Shown: positions 16,983-28,400 of the stretch, piece after piece
Layout: every line of letters begins with the position of its first letter
Numbering within the stretch: position 1 is the stretch's first letter
Assembly: GCA_964444795.1 (NCBI GenBank)
Contig: CAYUIQ010000030.1
Span: forward strand, 1-49,326
Source of the DNA: JABMRP01 sp964444795
GTDB taxonomy: Bacteria > Planctomycetota > Planctomycetia > Pirellulales > Thermoguttaceae
DNA: 49,326 nucleotides
Direction: 5' to 3'
Notes under the pieces: generated by a model
The model's database searches: none
What the model was told of the DNA's origin: nothing
What the model saw: only the letters and a program-made list of their open reading frames with translations
Program-made: the position numbers and the translations under genes

Positions 16983-18767
16983 ATGGCGGGCCCTGACCCT
17001 ACCAATCGAGGGCAAGTTCCCCCACCGCAGGGCACGCCCGTTGCGGGACAGGGAATCCCTCAAGGCGCAATTCCCCAGGGGCAAGCCGCGCCGGGCCAGA
17101 TTCCCCAACAGGCCGCGCCCGGCGTTTCGCCGACGCCACCTCCCGGACAACCGATTCCCACCGCTGCGCCACAGTCTCAGCCCGTGGTTCGACCCCAGGC
17201 GGCCGTTGTCGGGCAACCGGTCCCGGTCGGCTCGGGGACTTCGCCGGCTGGCGCCCGGCCGATTCCGGTTCAGCGGCCGGGCACCCTGGTGGCGACAACG
17301 CCGCGGGACGACGAAGACGAGCCGGCCGAAGAGCTGACGACCGTAGCTCTGAATCACGCCCCGCCGTGGCTCGTCAGCACCGTGTTCCACATGATCGTGC
17401 TGATCGTGCTCTGGCTGATCGTCTTCGTGATCGAGAAGCCGCGCAAGATCCAACTCATCTCCGAGATGGATCCCGAGGAGGAGAAATGGGCGGAGGATCT
17501 GGGTGAACAACTCGAGCTGAACGCTCCGGGGTTCGACAATCAAACGGACCCCGATCCGGCCCAGGTGCTCAACGATCTGCCCGAGGTCCTCGATCCCATC
17601 GCCGAACCGCCGAACATTCCGCCGATGGATTTCGTCGGTACCGCGCTGGTCACCGATATCGACTCACCGCAGATCGGTCTTTCGCTCAACGGCCGGAACT
17701 TGGGTAGCCGCAACGGGCTGTTGGGCAAGTACGGCGGCAACCGGCTGACCGAGGCGGCGGTCGAAGCCGGCTTGAAGTGGTTGGCCAGGAACCAGAACAG
17801 CCGCGAGGGTTATTGGAGCCTGATGGGCCCCTACACCAGCGGCGTGGGCGAACAGGACGAAAACCGCGTGGCGGCCACCGCCATGGCCCTGCTGGCCTTT
17901 CAAGGACACAACGAAACGCCTACCCGAGGGAAGTACAAGACCAACGTAAAGAAGGGCTGGGATTGGCTCTTGAAGCAGCAGGACCAGAAGACCGGCAGCT
18001 TCTATAGCGGTGATGAAGGGGCCATGAACCACCGCTTTTACACCCAGGGCCAGTGCGCGATCGCCATCTGCGAACTCTACGCCATGACCAAAGACGCGAA
18101 GTATCGCGAGCCGGCCCAACTGGCGATCAAGTATCTGCTGGACACGCAAAGTCCGCAGGGCGGGTGGAAGTATTCGGCCAACGCCGACAGCGATACCTCG
18201 GTCACCGGCTGGATCGTCATGGCCCTGCAAAGCGCGCGGATGGGCGGTCTGGAAGTGCCCCAGGAAGCCTTCGACAAGATCACCAAGTTTCTCGAAAGCG
18301 TATCGCGGGACGGCGGCACGCGCTATTCCTACATGAAGGGCGAATCGGCGCGCCGCGCGATGACGGCCGAAGCCCTGCTCTGCCGGCAGTATCTCGGTTG
18401 GACTCGCGACGACGAGCGGCTGGTCAGCGGGGCCGACTACCTGATCCGCGACGCCAATCTCGTCGACTTCCAGCGCGGCCGCGACGTCTACTACTGGTAC
18501 TACGCCACGCAAGTGCTCCACCACATGGAGCGCCATCACTGGGATACCTGGAACAAGATCATGCGCCAGGCCCTGCCGACCGAGCAGGTCCGCTCGGGCC
18601 GCGAGGCGGGCAGTTGGGATCCCGACCGGCCGACCCGCGATCAGTGGTCCGCCCAAGGCGGCCGTCTCTACACCACCTGCCTGTCGATCTACATGCTCGA
18701 AGTCTACTACCGCCACCTGCCCCTCTACAGCAACGTGTACCATCTGCTGCGCACCGAACAGCAGTAA
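16983..18767 (+). CDS. Membrane-anchored terpenoid-cyclase-like toroid protein
   Basis: The 594-residue protein has a Pro/Gln/Gly-rich cytoplasmic N-terminus (1-110), one transmembrane helix (about 132-153, STVFHMIVLIVLWLIVFVI), an acidic linker and an alpha-alpha toroid region (about 255-590). Repeats such as GLKWLARNQN, GWDWLLKQQD and AIKYLLDTQSPQGGWKY have the form of prenyltransferase/squalene-oxidase repeats. Catalytic DxDD of squalene-hopene cyclases was not seen, so it is probably not a cyclase. Proteins of this architecture are frequent in planctomycetes and of unknown function. AGGAGG stands 8 nt before the ATG. Confidence 0.88.
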   Translation: MAGPDPTNRGQVPPPQGTPVAGQGIPQGAIPQGQAAPGQIPQQAAPGVSPTPPPGQPIPTAAPQSQPVVRPQAAVVGQPVPVGSGTSPAGARPIPVQRPGTLVATTPRDDEDEPAEELTTVALNHAPPWLVSTVFHMIVLIVLWLIVFVIEKPRKIQLISEMDPEEEKWAEDLGEQLELNAPGFDNQTDPDPAQVLNDLPEVLDPIAEPPNIPPMDFVGTALVTDIDSPQIGLSLNGRNLGSRNGLLGKYGGNRLTEAAVEAGLKWLARNQNSREGYWSLMGPYTSGVGEQDENRVAATAMALLAFQGHNETPTRGKYKTNVKKGWDWLLKQQDQKTGSFYSGDEGAMNHRFYTQGQCAIAICELYAMTKDAKYREPAQLAIKYLLDTQSPQGGWKYSANADSDTSVTGWIVMALQSARMGGLEVPQEAFDKITKFLESVSRDGGTRYSYMKGESARRAMTAEALLCRQYLGWTRDDERLVSGADYLIRDANLVDFQRGRDVYYWYYATQVLHHMERHHWDTWNKIMRQALPTEQVRSGREAGSWDPDRPTRDQWSAQGGRLYTTCLSIYMLEVYYRHLPLYSNVYHLLRTEQQ

Positions 18768-18905
18768 ATGAGATACTTCCACGGAATTTCCCGGCTTTAC
18801 TGCCCACGGGGCGAGCAAGGATCCGATGCCGTGGTCGTCCCTCCGGAGCACGCCGGAAAGAACGGCCGCGAGCGTCATTGGCCGTTGCGTCCAGAGAACG
18901 TTGGG

Positions 18906-19322
18906 TCACGGTGCTTCTCCATTGGCACGGTTGTCCGTTCGCGCCGACCTCTTCAACCGCTGCGAGTTCCGCACTTCGAAGATCTCCTCGACCGCGACCG
19001 CTCCGATCCCTGGAATCGCGAGGAGGTCGTTCGTTTCAAGCTGCCGCAATCGCCTCCACGATTCAATCGAGGCCCGGCGAAGTGCGTTATACACCCGAGG
19101 ACTGAAGGCGTCGCAATCGATCTGGTCGCTGGTGATCGTCTTGGTTTGCCGGCGCAGCTTGAACTCGCCGCAGGCAAGCGTGCCCGCCGGCACCAGCGGC
19201 CAACACGTTTCCCAGTGAATCACCACCGGGGCCGATCGTCGGCAATCTCCTCGATATCCATCTCTGGGAGTATAGAATTGGCAGTCGCCGCAGGTTCTCG
19301 TGCTCTTCACACTGTTCCTCAT
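18906..19322 (-). CDS. Small protein with Cys-rich N-terminus and helix-hairpin-helix C-terminus
   Basis: The 138-residue protein has CGDCQFYTP, CRR, ETCW and ACGEF in the first 52 residues, resembling a metal-binding knuckle. The C-terminal part has LETNDLLAIPGIGAVAVEEI (about 95-114), which matches the helix-hairpin-helix of the RNA polymerase alpha C-terminal domain and of DNA-repair proteins. Nucleic-acid binding is inferred; no precise function is recognised. ATG at 19322 has AGAGGA close upstream. It is convergent with the toroid gene and follows the stop of the giant M56 gene by 111 bp. Confidence 0.62.
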   Translation of the reverse strand: MRNSVKSTRTCGDCQFYTPRDGYRGDCRRSAPVVIHWETCWPLVPAGTLACGEFKLRRQTKTITSDQIDCDAFSPRVYNALRRASIESWRRLRQLETNDLLAIPGIGAVAVEEIFEVRNSQRLKRSARTDNRANGEAP

Positions 19323-19433
19323 TATTCCTCTGGTGTTTTGGCTCGGTCGATCGTACTGCCTCTTGGACGTGGTCAGCCCAAGATGAGTTCCTTACCTCTC
19401 CACGGCCGGATACAAACCGAGTCTCGCGTGTAT

Positions 19434-22400
19434 CTAATGGGCGTCGTACGAGTGCATCGTCACACGCACCTTCGGCGGATCGCCGCTTTCGACTACGTCG
19501 ACATCGGCCGTTCCGGTCCATTTCGGCAGTCGCCAGCCCGAGAGGCTCATTTCTCCCGGTGTTTCCTGCTTGTACGCTTCGACAACGACTTTGTACTTAC
19601 CAGGCGGGATGCGCTCGGTCTTGAACGAGCCGTTGCCCTCCAGGGCCAGACCGTCGAATGTGCGTAACTTCCAGTCGTCATCATTGCGAGGATCCCCACT
19701 GGCTCGCTGGTCGCGGACGTAAAGGAAAACTCCGCCAACGCCTTCTTTCGGCAGGCCGGCCACCTCGCCGGTGATTGGCATGCCCGTCTTGCGCACGAAC
19801 TCGTACGCGGCCGTCTTGCCGGAGGCGAGCGTCAGCTTCAACTCGCGATCAAGCATCATGTCCTTGCCCGTGTCGCCGGCCTTGGTGTGCTTGATCCGCG
19901 AGATGTCATAAATGCCTGAGGGCAGGTTATTGATGACGAGGCCATCCTCACCCGGCTTGACGTCGACCCAGCGGACCACGTCGACCAAAGCGTTCCACTT
20001 GGGCATGTCCCAGGTGCGAAGCTCGATACGAACCTGGGCGGCCGGTGGCCCGCCTTCGATGTCGTAGCGAATGTGCAGCTTGGCCGGCTCGGGCAGACGG
20101 ATGATCGCCTCCTGGCCCGGTTGGGGCAAGTCGGCTCGCCAGACATACAGCGACGGCGAGGTAACGAAGATCGCCTTGCTATCCTCGCCACGGCCGCCGA
20201 TCTCGAAACGGCCTTCGGCGTCGGTGTGGACGGTTGCTTGTTGAAGCTCGTCCCACGGTCCTTCGGCCAGGCGAATCACTCCGCGCCCAGCCAGATAGAC
20301 GCCCGCTTTGTCAACGGGCTTTCCGGCGTGATCAAGCACGTGGCCGCGGATCGTGTCGCCCCGTTTCAGCCGGATGACCACGTCACTCACGTCCTGGCCC
20401 GGCGATGGCGGCTGGGTTAGTATGGGTTGCGGAAGGTAACCGGGAGCGACGATCCGCGCGGTCCAACCCTCCGACCAACGGACCGTGGCGGAGAACTGGC
20501 CGCTCGTCCGGCTGCTACGTGTCTCGCTGTAACCCCAGACAACCTTTGCGGGATCGGCCGGATCGAACTTCCCACTCTCGATCATGAAATTCCCGACCGG
20601 TTTGCCGGTTGCATCATCGACCACTTTGCCGCGAACGGTCGTCTTGGTGGGCGCCGCAGCGGGCTTCGCTGAATCCGTTTCCCTTTCCGCGTCGGGCTCG
20701 CTGGTGTCCGTGTTCTCTGCCGCCGCAATCTCAAGCTCGACTTCCACAACCTGCTTGTTCTTGACGATCACATCGAGTTCGCCGCTCTTTGCCACAACAC
20801 CGGCGTCTTGCCCCGGAGCAGTGACGGCCCGCGCCCGCACTTTGCACTTGCCGGCCGGTACGTTGCGGAACTCAAACGGCTCGCCAACCGCGACGACCAG
20901 ATGGGGTAACTCGCCAAGTCGGTTCGTCCACTCTTCGTGATCTAGCGTCACGGAATAGGTGACGACTTCGCCACGATTCTCGGGGCCGATGACCTTGCCG
21001 CGAATCGTCCCGTCGCGCCCGGGGCCCGGATCGAGGGCGAAGACCGAGCCGAGCGGAAAGACGGTCAACGACACGTCCTTCGCGCCGACAACCTTCAGTA
21101 AGTCGAGCAGCTCGGCAACGTGTTTGTGTGGCATCGCCCGGTCAGCGCGGACGACGACTTCCAGTCCCGGCGACGCCTGGAGAAGTCGCGTCGTCCGCTC
21201 GCGCAAGGCGTCTTTGTTGAGTTGTTCGTAACCGATCCAGAAAGAGGGCGTTTCGCGCAAGTTGCCCTCGGCGCGGATCAGATCGACGGTCAACTGCTCG
21301 GAGTCGCGATGATCCGACGCTTGATTGTCGGCGACCTCGATTTCGACCGGGTTACTCAGTACCCGCGTTAGCCTGTGGCTAGTCGGTATGTCGCTCTGGG
21401 CAATGGCGTACACGATCGCCTGAACGGTGTGTTTGCCCGGTTTCAATTCCAGCATCTTCGATCTGTTGCCGAAGCCGAGCGAGCCACTCGGCTGGTCGAT
21501 CGACATCCATTCATTCTGCGGGTCGACCGCCATCCATTTCTCGTCCAGCTTGAATACGCAGTCGGTGATTCGCTGCCCTGGCTTGCGGACCGGCAGTTGG
21601 AGCACGCTCTTCTCCGAAGACTTATACATGACGTTGTCGATAAGAACGAACGTCGGCATGCCGCCGGCGCCGAGATGGACAGATTCCTCTCGCGAATCAT
21701 TGCGTAAGTCGAAGCTCAACCACTGATGACCATCGCGAAACTCGCCCGGCCGCAATCGCGCTTTGACTCCTTCGACCGCCTTACCCCAGGCGGCGTCGCG
21801 ATTGTCTCCAGTCACGGCCGGCACGGCCTCACCCCGGGCTTTCTCGACCGCCGATCCATCCTCCGATCCAGCGGCCTTTCTCTCCGGCGCGGCCATAACC
21901 TCGACATCCACGGCCTCGCTGGTAGCGCGTACGACGCCATGGAAGGGAGCCCGCGCCGACGGGCACGCCACTGCCACTCGCACACGGTGTTTACCCGGGG
22001 TCAGAACGAGTTCCTTGCCGTAGTCGTCTTTCGCGGTGGCGTAACCCGCGTATTGCCTCGCGGCGTATTCCTTCTCTTTTCCTTTCGGGACAGCCCGCCA
22101 GTTTCCGGCAACATTTACAAGCATATCTCGATGGCGGCAACCGGGTTCAAAGTCCAAGGAAACACCTCCCTTTGACGAGTCAACGGGTCCGCCGGATTCT
22201 ATCGTCTCAACACGAGGGTCGACCCACTCGTACCACTGACCATCCACTTCGACCTGATGGCTCAGTCCGTTCTTGGGCAAGTGCAATACGTAGTCGCCTT
22301 CGTTCTTGGCGTCGTATCGCAGAAGAAGGCGAGCAAGTGACTCGCCAGGTGGCTGCCGATGCGCGATCGCCTTGGTCAGGCGCACGCTGACTCCGTCGAC

Positions 22401-25400
22401 CGCCTCGCCCCAGGCCGGTTCTTCTGGTGGCGTCGCCTCCTCGATCACCGACTCGACCGCTGAGTCGTCTGAAGTGGAGTTGCCCGTGCCCGAGTTGCTG
22501 CCGTTGATCTTCAGCAACTTCCGGTGCTCGGCCGCAACGGGTTTTCCACGCTTGTTGCGGGGTAAGAGGTAGATCGTTTCCGGCTTGTCGCCGTGTCGAT
22601 AGATCACTTCCGCGAGCTTGTCGAGCTTGGGGTTGTGGGTTGTGCCGTCGCCTTGGGGAGTGAAGAGGAGGAGGTATTTGTTGTCGTCGTAAACCGAGTC
22701 GAACACAACCGCGTGATCCTCATTTGCGAGGTCCGGTGCGGACGGAAACAGATGCTTCACTTCCTCCGTGCTCATACCCAACGCGACGGTGGCAGCTTTT
22801 GCTTTCTCAAGGCCGAGTGGCACCTTCATCGTGACGAAGTCGCCGTAGGTCTTATCTTGCATCGTGCCGGGAAGAAGGAACGTGCCGTTGTCTTTCGAAT
22901 CGGTTGGATAGCGGAGTACCGCGTAGAGCTTGTCGCGACGGGGATCGAGTCGCCCTCGCATCTCTTCCGGTGTACCTTCCGCGGCGAAGAGGAACACGTA
23001 CGAGCCGCCACCGGCCGCCATCGCGGCAAGCCAGGGATCGTCGTCGGCACAGACCTTGGCCGGTCTACAGAGATTGTGGATATCGACGGCGCTTTGTCCC
23101 AGGGCCACCGAGATGGTTTTCGTTTTGTCGCTGCCGAGTTTCAGTTCGATCTTGGCGGTGTCCTCGTTCTTTGCGTTTGGCGACGGGAGATCCGTTGCAG
23201 GCGGCGGACTGCCGTCGATACCGATGACCTTGCCGAAGAACACCTTCGTGTTCGGCAGCACTCGCTTGAGTTTCTCCGCGCCTTCTTTGGTGACACGGGT
23301 CGAGTCGAGGAATAACGATTTGAGGTTGGTCAATCCCTCCAGATGTATCAGTCCAGCGTTGCTGACCTGGGTACCCGTCAGTTCCAGCCACTCGAGCTTG
23401 GTCAGCCCGCTGAGATGCGCTAGTCCAGCATCGCCGATGCGAGTGTTCTGCAACCGCAACTCACGGAGATTGGCCAAGCGGCGTAGATGCACCAGGCCGG
23501 CGTCCGTGAGTTGGGTTCCTGTCAGAGACAGCATGCGCAGTTCCGTCATCCCCTTTAGAGGCGCCAGCCAGGCATCGGTGACGTCGACATCGCGGCTGGG
23601 AGCAAAGATGTCAATGCTACTGATCCTACCTCCGTTGTCCCATATCAGGTTGGTCTTTTCCATCGGCCTCCAACCCAGCTTCTTCAGCGATTCGACGTCA
23701 AGGTTGTCGTCCGGCGCAATCTCGATCTCGACCGGCAAACTTACGATGCGGGGTCGTTTCTCTCGGTGATCGGGGCCGTCCGGAGTGAAGGCCACGCGGA
23801 GCGTGTGCTTGCCGGGCGTGAGATTCAAGCGTAACGAATCGTCGACCGGCCTTCCGTACATCGGCTCGTCGGTTCTTGCCCAGGAGCGCGTGAGCGAAAT
23901 CTTCACCGCCTCGTCCCTAGACTGACCGGCCTTGAGCGATAGCACGGCTTGTGTGATTGCGACCGTATCTGCCCAGCGGAACCACTGGCCGTCGACTTCG
24001 ATCTCGCATTCGGCCTTCTGCTGACCAAGGTAGAGGAACTTCTTGTCCTGGCTGCTATCGTTCCAAAGGTCCAACGCCAGTGTGGGCGTGTTGCCAGACT
24101 TCCATTGCCTCTGTGTTGGTCGCAAACGAGTACGCAGGCCGTCCACGGGGTTGGACCAGGCGGCCATCGTCTCCGCCGCTTGCAACAGCTTGTAGCGAAC
24201 CGTGACACCGGCAACGTCTTCGGCCGGTTTGGTGAACTCGGCGATCTGCAGCAACCCCACGCCGCCTTCACGAGTCTTGAACATATACACCGCCGGCAAG
24301 TCGGCCGGGCGTTTGGTGATGTTGCCGAAGCCCAACTCTCCATCGCGCAACTCCCGATTCGTCAGCACGTCGGCGGCAGTCGTCTTTCGCCAATCGGTAT
24401 CACGCGATCGCGTAAGGAAGCAGTCAATCGAGCCGAGATAGCAGACCGGCCCGGTGCGAACGCGGACACTTAGGTCAATACCGTTCTTTCCTGCCCACGC
24501 GAGCATCTTCTGGCCGGAGTTGTCTTTTCTTACTTCCTCCGGGACTTGGGCGGCCTCTCCCGTTTCCAGGTCCACAAACGCACCGTCCTTCGGGGCATCG
24601 ACGTCAAACATCCGTTCGATCACATGGCCATAGACGGCCGACGGGGCGGCCTCGGAACCAGCCGTAGCGGACGTGGGGAGTTTGATGGCGACCGGATTGC
24701 TGATTACCTCGATTTCGCCCACCCAGGGAGTCAGCCCGTGCTTCTTGCAGATTTCGTCGTAACCGGGCAAGTGTTCATCGATCCGATTGATCTTGTTGAT
24801 CTCGGCGTGTAGGAAGTATCGGCCGGGCTTGGGCCAGTGCTCGGGATGCCGCGAACTCCCGATGACCTGGCGGAATGAGGCCGTGTGTTGCGGTTCAAGC
24901 GTCACGAAGTCCGCAAGCTTCAACGGGGGCCGTGTTCCGGTGCCATGCTGCCCCGCCATGACGCTCCGCCCCTCTGCCGTCTTCACCGACACATGAATCC
25001 AGGTATAGAGGGGATCGGGGCAGACACAGACCGTGACGGGCTCGTCGGACACGTTTCTATACATGACGTCTACTACGACATCGTCGCCGGGCGCAAAGGA
25101 TGCCTTCACGGGTCTAACCGCACACGCCACGCCTTCGACGGGTTTGCTCCAGGGCACTTCCGCGAGCCCGTCTTCTTGATCCGCGACAACCACCATGACC
25201 GTGCCTTCTGCAACATCGTCCCAATTGTCGGAGATTTCCATTTCAAACCGGCAATTGATCTTGTAGGTGTCCGGCTTGGCAAGATCGAACCATTTCGCGA
25301 TATCGATCTGCTTCTGGAACACCTCGCCGGGCTTGAGCGTTATGAACGTCCCCAATCCGCCGAAGTTCGTCGGATCGCCGGTGTCCGGCACTTCGGGGCC

Positions 25401-28400
25401 GGTGCCGCCGTTGCGGAAGGCGGTGAAGGCGAACTGGTTGTTCCGCGGTCCGCGCTGGCGTCCGCCGTCGACGAATGAGATCGGCCGGTCCCCGACGTTC
25501 TTGACGGTCATGTTCAGGACGATCGGTTCTCCCGGCTTGAAGGCTTTCTTCGTCGGCGAGAAACTCGCAGCCATTTTGTGGCCGGGATGCTTCCGCAGGG
25601 CTGGCGTGATTCCCAATTTGGCCGCGATTCTCGCCGGGACTTCCTTACCGCCCAGCCAGAGCCAGGCCGTCAGATCCATTCGGCGGTCTTTGTCGAGGTT
25701 TTGCGCCCCGGCCATCACGCAGAGGCCGTCGATCAACAGCGCCAAGTGGCTGACACCGGAGTGTTCGGCGAACGGCCCGGCCGCATGAAAGTCGATGCGA
25801 AACCGCGAATTGTCATTGGCGATCGAAGCCATGCTGGCGGTTCCGAAATTGTCGGTCAAACGATGCAAGAGTACGACGGTTCCGTCTGCATCGCTCCTCG
25901 CTACCTCCACTCCCGGCTCGGTCGAGTTGATTCCGCGAATGCTATAGATGCCATCCGGAAGGTCAGGCACGATTTCGATCTTCACCGGGTTGCTAATCAC
26001 CCCGTCGATGTCCACTCGAATCGTGTGTCGTCCGGGACCGAGCAATTCGGAGAACTTCGCCGGACCGCCGGGCTCGGAATCGGTGCCGGCCATGTAGTAT
26101 TGATTGTCCTCGAGTACAAGCGGCACGTTGATCCACTCCTGTCCTGGAGTAAGATGGCCGACCGGTCCATCGACCGACATGGGCGCGATCTTGCCGGTCC
26201 ATTTGCCGTCGACTTCCAGTTTGAACGCCAAACTGTGCCAGCTTTGTTCCATTGCCCGCTTCGTATGGTGATTCTGCAGATCCACCAGCAGGATCGGCGG
26301 TTCGCCCGGTCGAAGTCGGGCCTTGTCGACGTTTAGGCGGCAGCGAACTCCCTCCGTCTCCCGGCCCCACGCGATGCCCGGGAGTGAAAGAGGCTGGTTC
26401 CCGGTATGGACGTACAAGTCTAACGCGCCGGTGGTCACCGTTCCGCCCCAGTGTTTGCCGCCTTCGTCGCCGAATCCGTGCGACATCGAGACTTGATGCG
26501 TGCCGGGCCCAACAAGGTAGGTCAGCAGATTGACCGTTGTTCCCTTCCAGCCTTCCGGTCTCAGCGGCAATCGGGTGGTGGTCATGGTAATCACTTCACC
26601 CGGGGCAATCGTCCGCTCGACGGCGCCCGGCAGGCCACGTCCGCCCACGCCGGAGGCGGGAAATACTTGTTCGCCGTCCGGGTCCAGCAGTTGCGGACCG
26701 GGAGGTCGACGATAGTTGTTCCAGTTGATGAAGACCGGCACGCGGGCATGGGTCAACGTAATCGGCTTATCGGTCGTGTTGCGCAGGAGAAACTTAAGCG
26801 GCACGTTTGTGCCGACTTTATAAGGTCGCGGATACTCGAAAGCGGTGGTGACGCCTGCCTGCAAGCCGTCGACGGTCTCGCCCCAAGCGACGTTTTTCTT
26901 TCCAATGTTCTTGGTTTTCGGTTTCTTTCCAATGTTCTTGGTTTTCGGATCGGCGGCAATCTCGATCTCGATCGCGTTGCTCAGTACACGCACCTTCCGG
27001 TCGCGATTGTTCTCGTCCTTGCCTGTGGCATAAACGGCGGCCTGCACCGTGTGTTTGCCCGGTTTCAACTCCAGCGTCCCAGGCCCGCTGACGGTCTTGG
27101 TCGGCGTCCAGTTCTTGTCCAGCTTGAACTTGCCGCTGGTGATGCTTTGGCCCGGCTTGCAGTCGGGGCACCGGCCCGCGATCTCCCCCGAAAACGCGTA
27201 CGCCACGTCGTCGACGAGAATCTCCGTCGGCATTCCGCCGGGGCCGAGTTGGACGGACAGGTCGCTCGAATCGTTACCCAACTCGAAAATCAACCACTGC
27301 TCGCCGTCGCGGAACCAGCCCGGGTGCAGCCGCGATCGGACTCCCTCCACTGCCTTACCCCATGGAGGCACCTCGGGAAACACGCCGGCGAGTTGGCCGG
27401 TTTTCAGAAACGCCCGACACAATCGCCCGTCCTGACGCGGATCTTCCGACGGTTCTCCTTCTTCGAGAGCTTGGCTGTTCTCGATGCGAATGGCATTGAC
27501 GGGCAGATAGTTGGGGTGGCTCTCGGGCAGTGCTTCGTAATGCCTATCGAGAGAGATGGTCGGCATGTCGGCCGTGTAAGACGAAACTCTCGTCCAGAAC
27601 GCGCCCATGTAAATGGGTTCGCCTCCCATCCGCACCACGAACGGCACTCCCCAGACGCTCGGCTTGACCGTCTCCATGAGACGCTTGTACGCCTCGGGCG
27701 TAAGTTGGACGAGGTGTCGCTCCCAATGGTAGGATGTGACGTCCGATTCGGTGATCAACGGCGTTCCGTCGAGGACCAGATCTTTCAGCGGATAGCGTTC
27801 GGGCTTCATCGAGTCAAAACGTTCCGGGTTGCCGCCGTCGCGGAAGATGATCGTGCTCGTCCTGCCCGGCCGGTCGCCCTGCTTGCGATAGCCTCGGACG
27901 CGATGGATGGCGAACTTCGGCTCCGCCGCGATGCGCACCGTTACCGGCGCGGTTTTCAGCACGCCTTGCCACTCGCGCGGATCAGCGCGAAAACTCATTG
28001 GGAAATCTTGCTGGAACTGGACGGTGTAAACGCCCGGTACCGCTTCGACCGAATGCCCGACGGAACCCGCCCACGGCCGCTTGCCTGGCGCAACGAAAAC
28101 CAGGCTGGTGGCCGGATGCGCGGCGGTCCCCCCCGGTTTCAGGGTATGCTGTATGATGGCAACGGTTCCGGTCCCAAAGGCGCCGCCTCGCTCCTTAAGC
28201 GGCTGGCCGGCCGCGTCATGAATGAGGGCCGTCATGTCCTGCCAGCCGCCCGTCTGCAAACCGACTTGGATCGCATAGTCGGCCGCGTTACGAACGTGAA
28301 ACCGCACGGCGATCGTCTCGCCGAGAGAAAAGGCCTCTTTCTTCGGCGACAGCTCAACGGCCGCCTGCAAACCGTCGACAACCGGGCCCCACTTCAGGCC

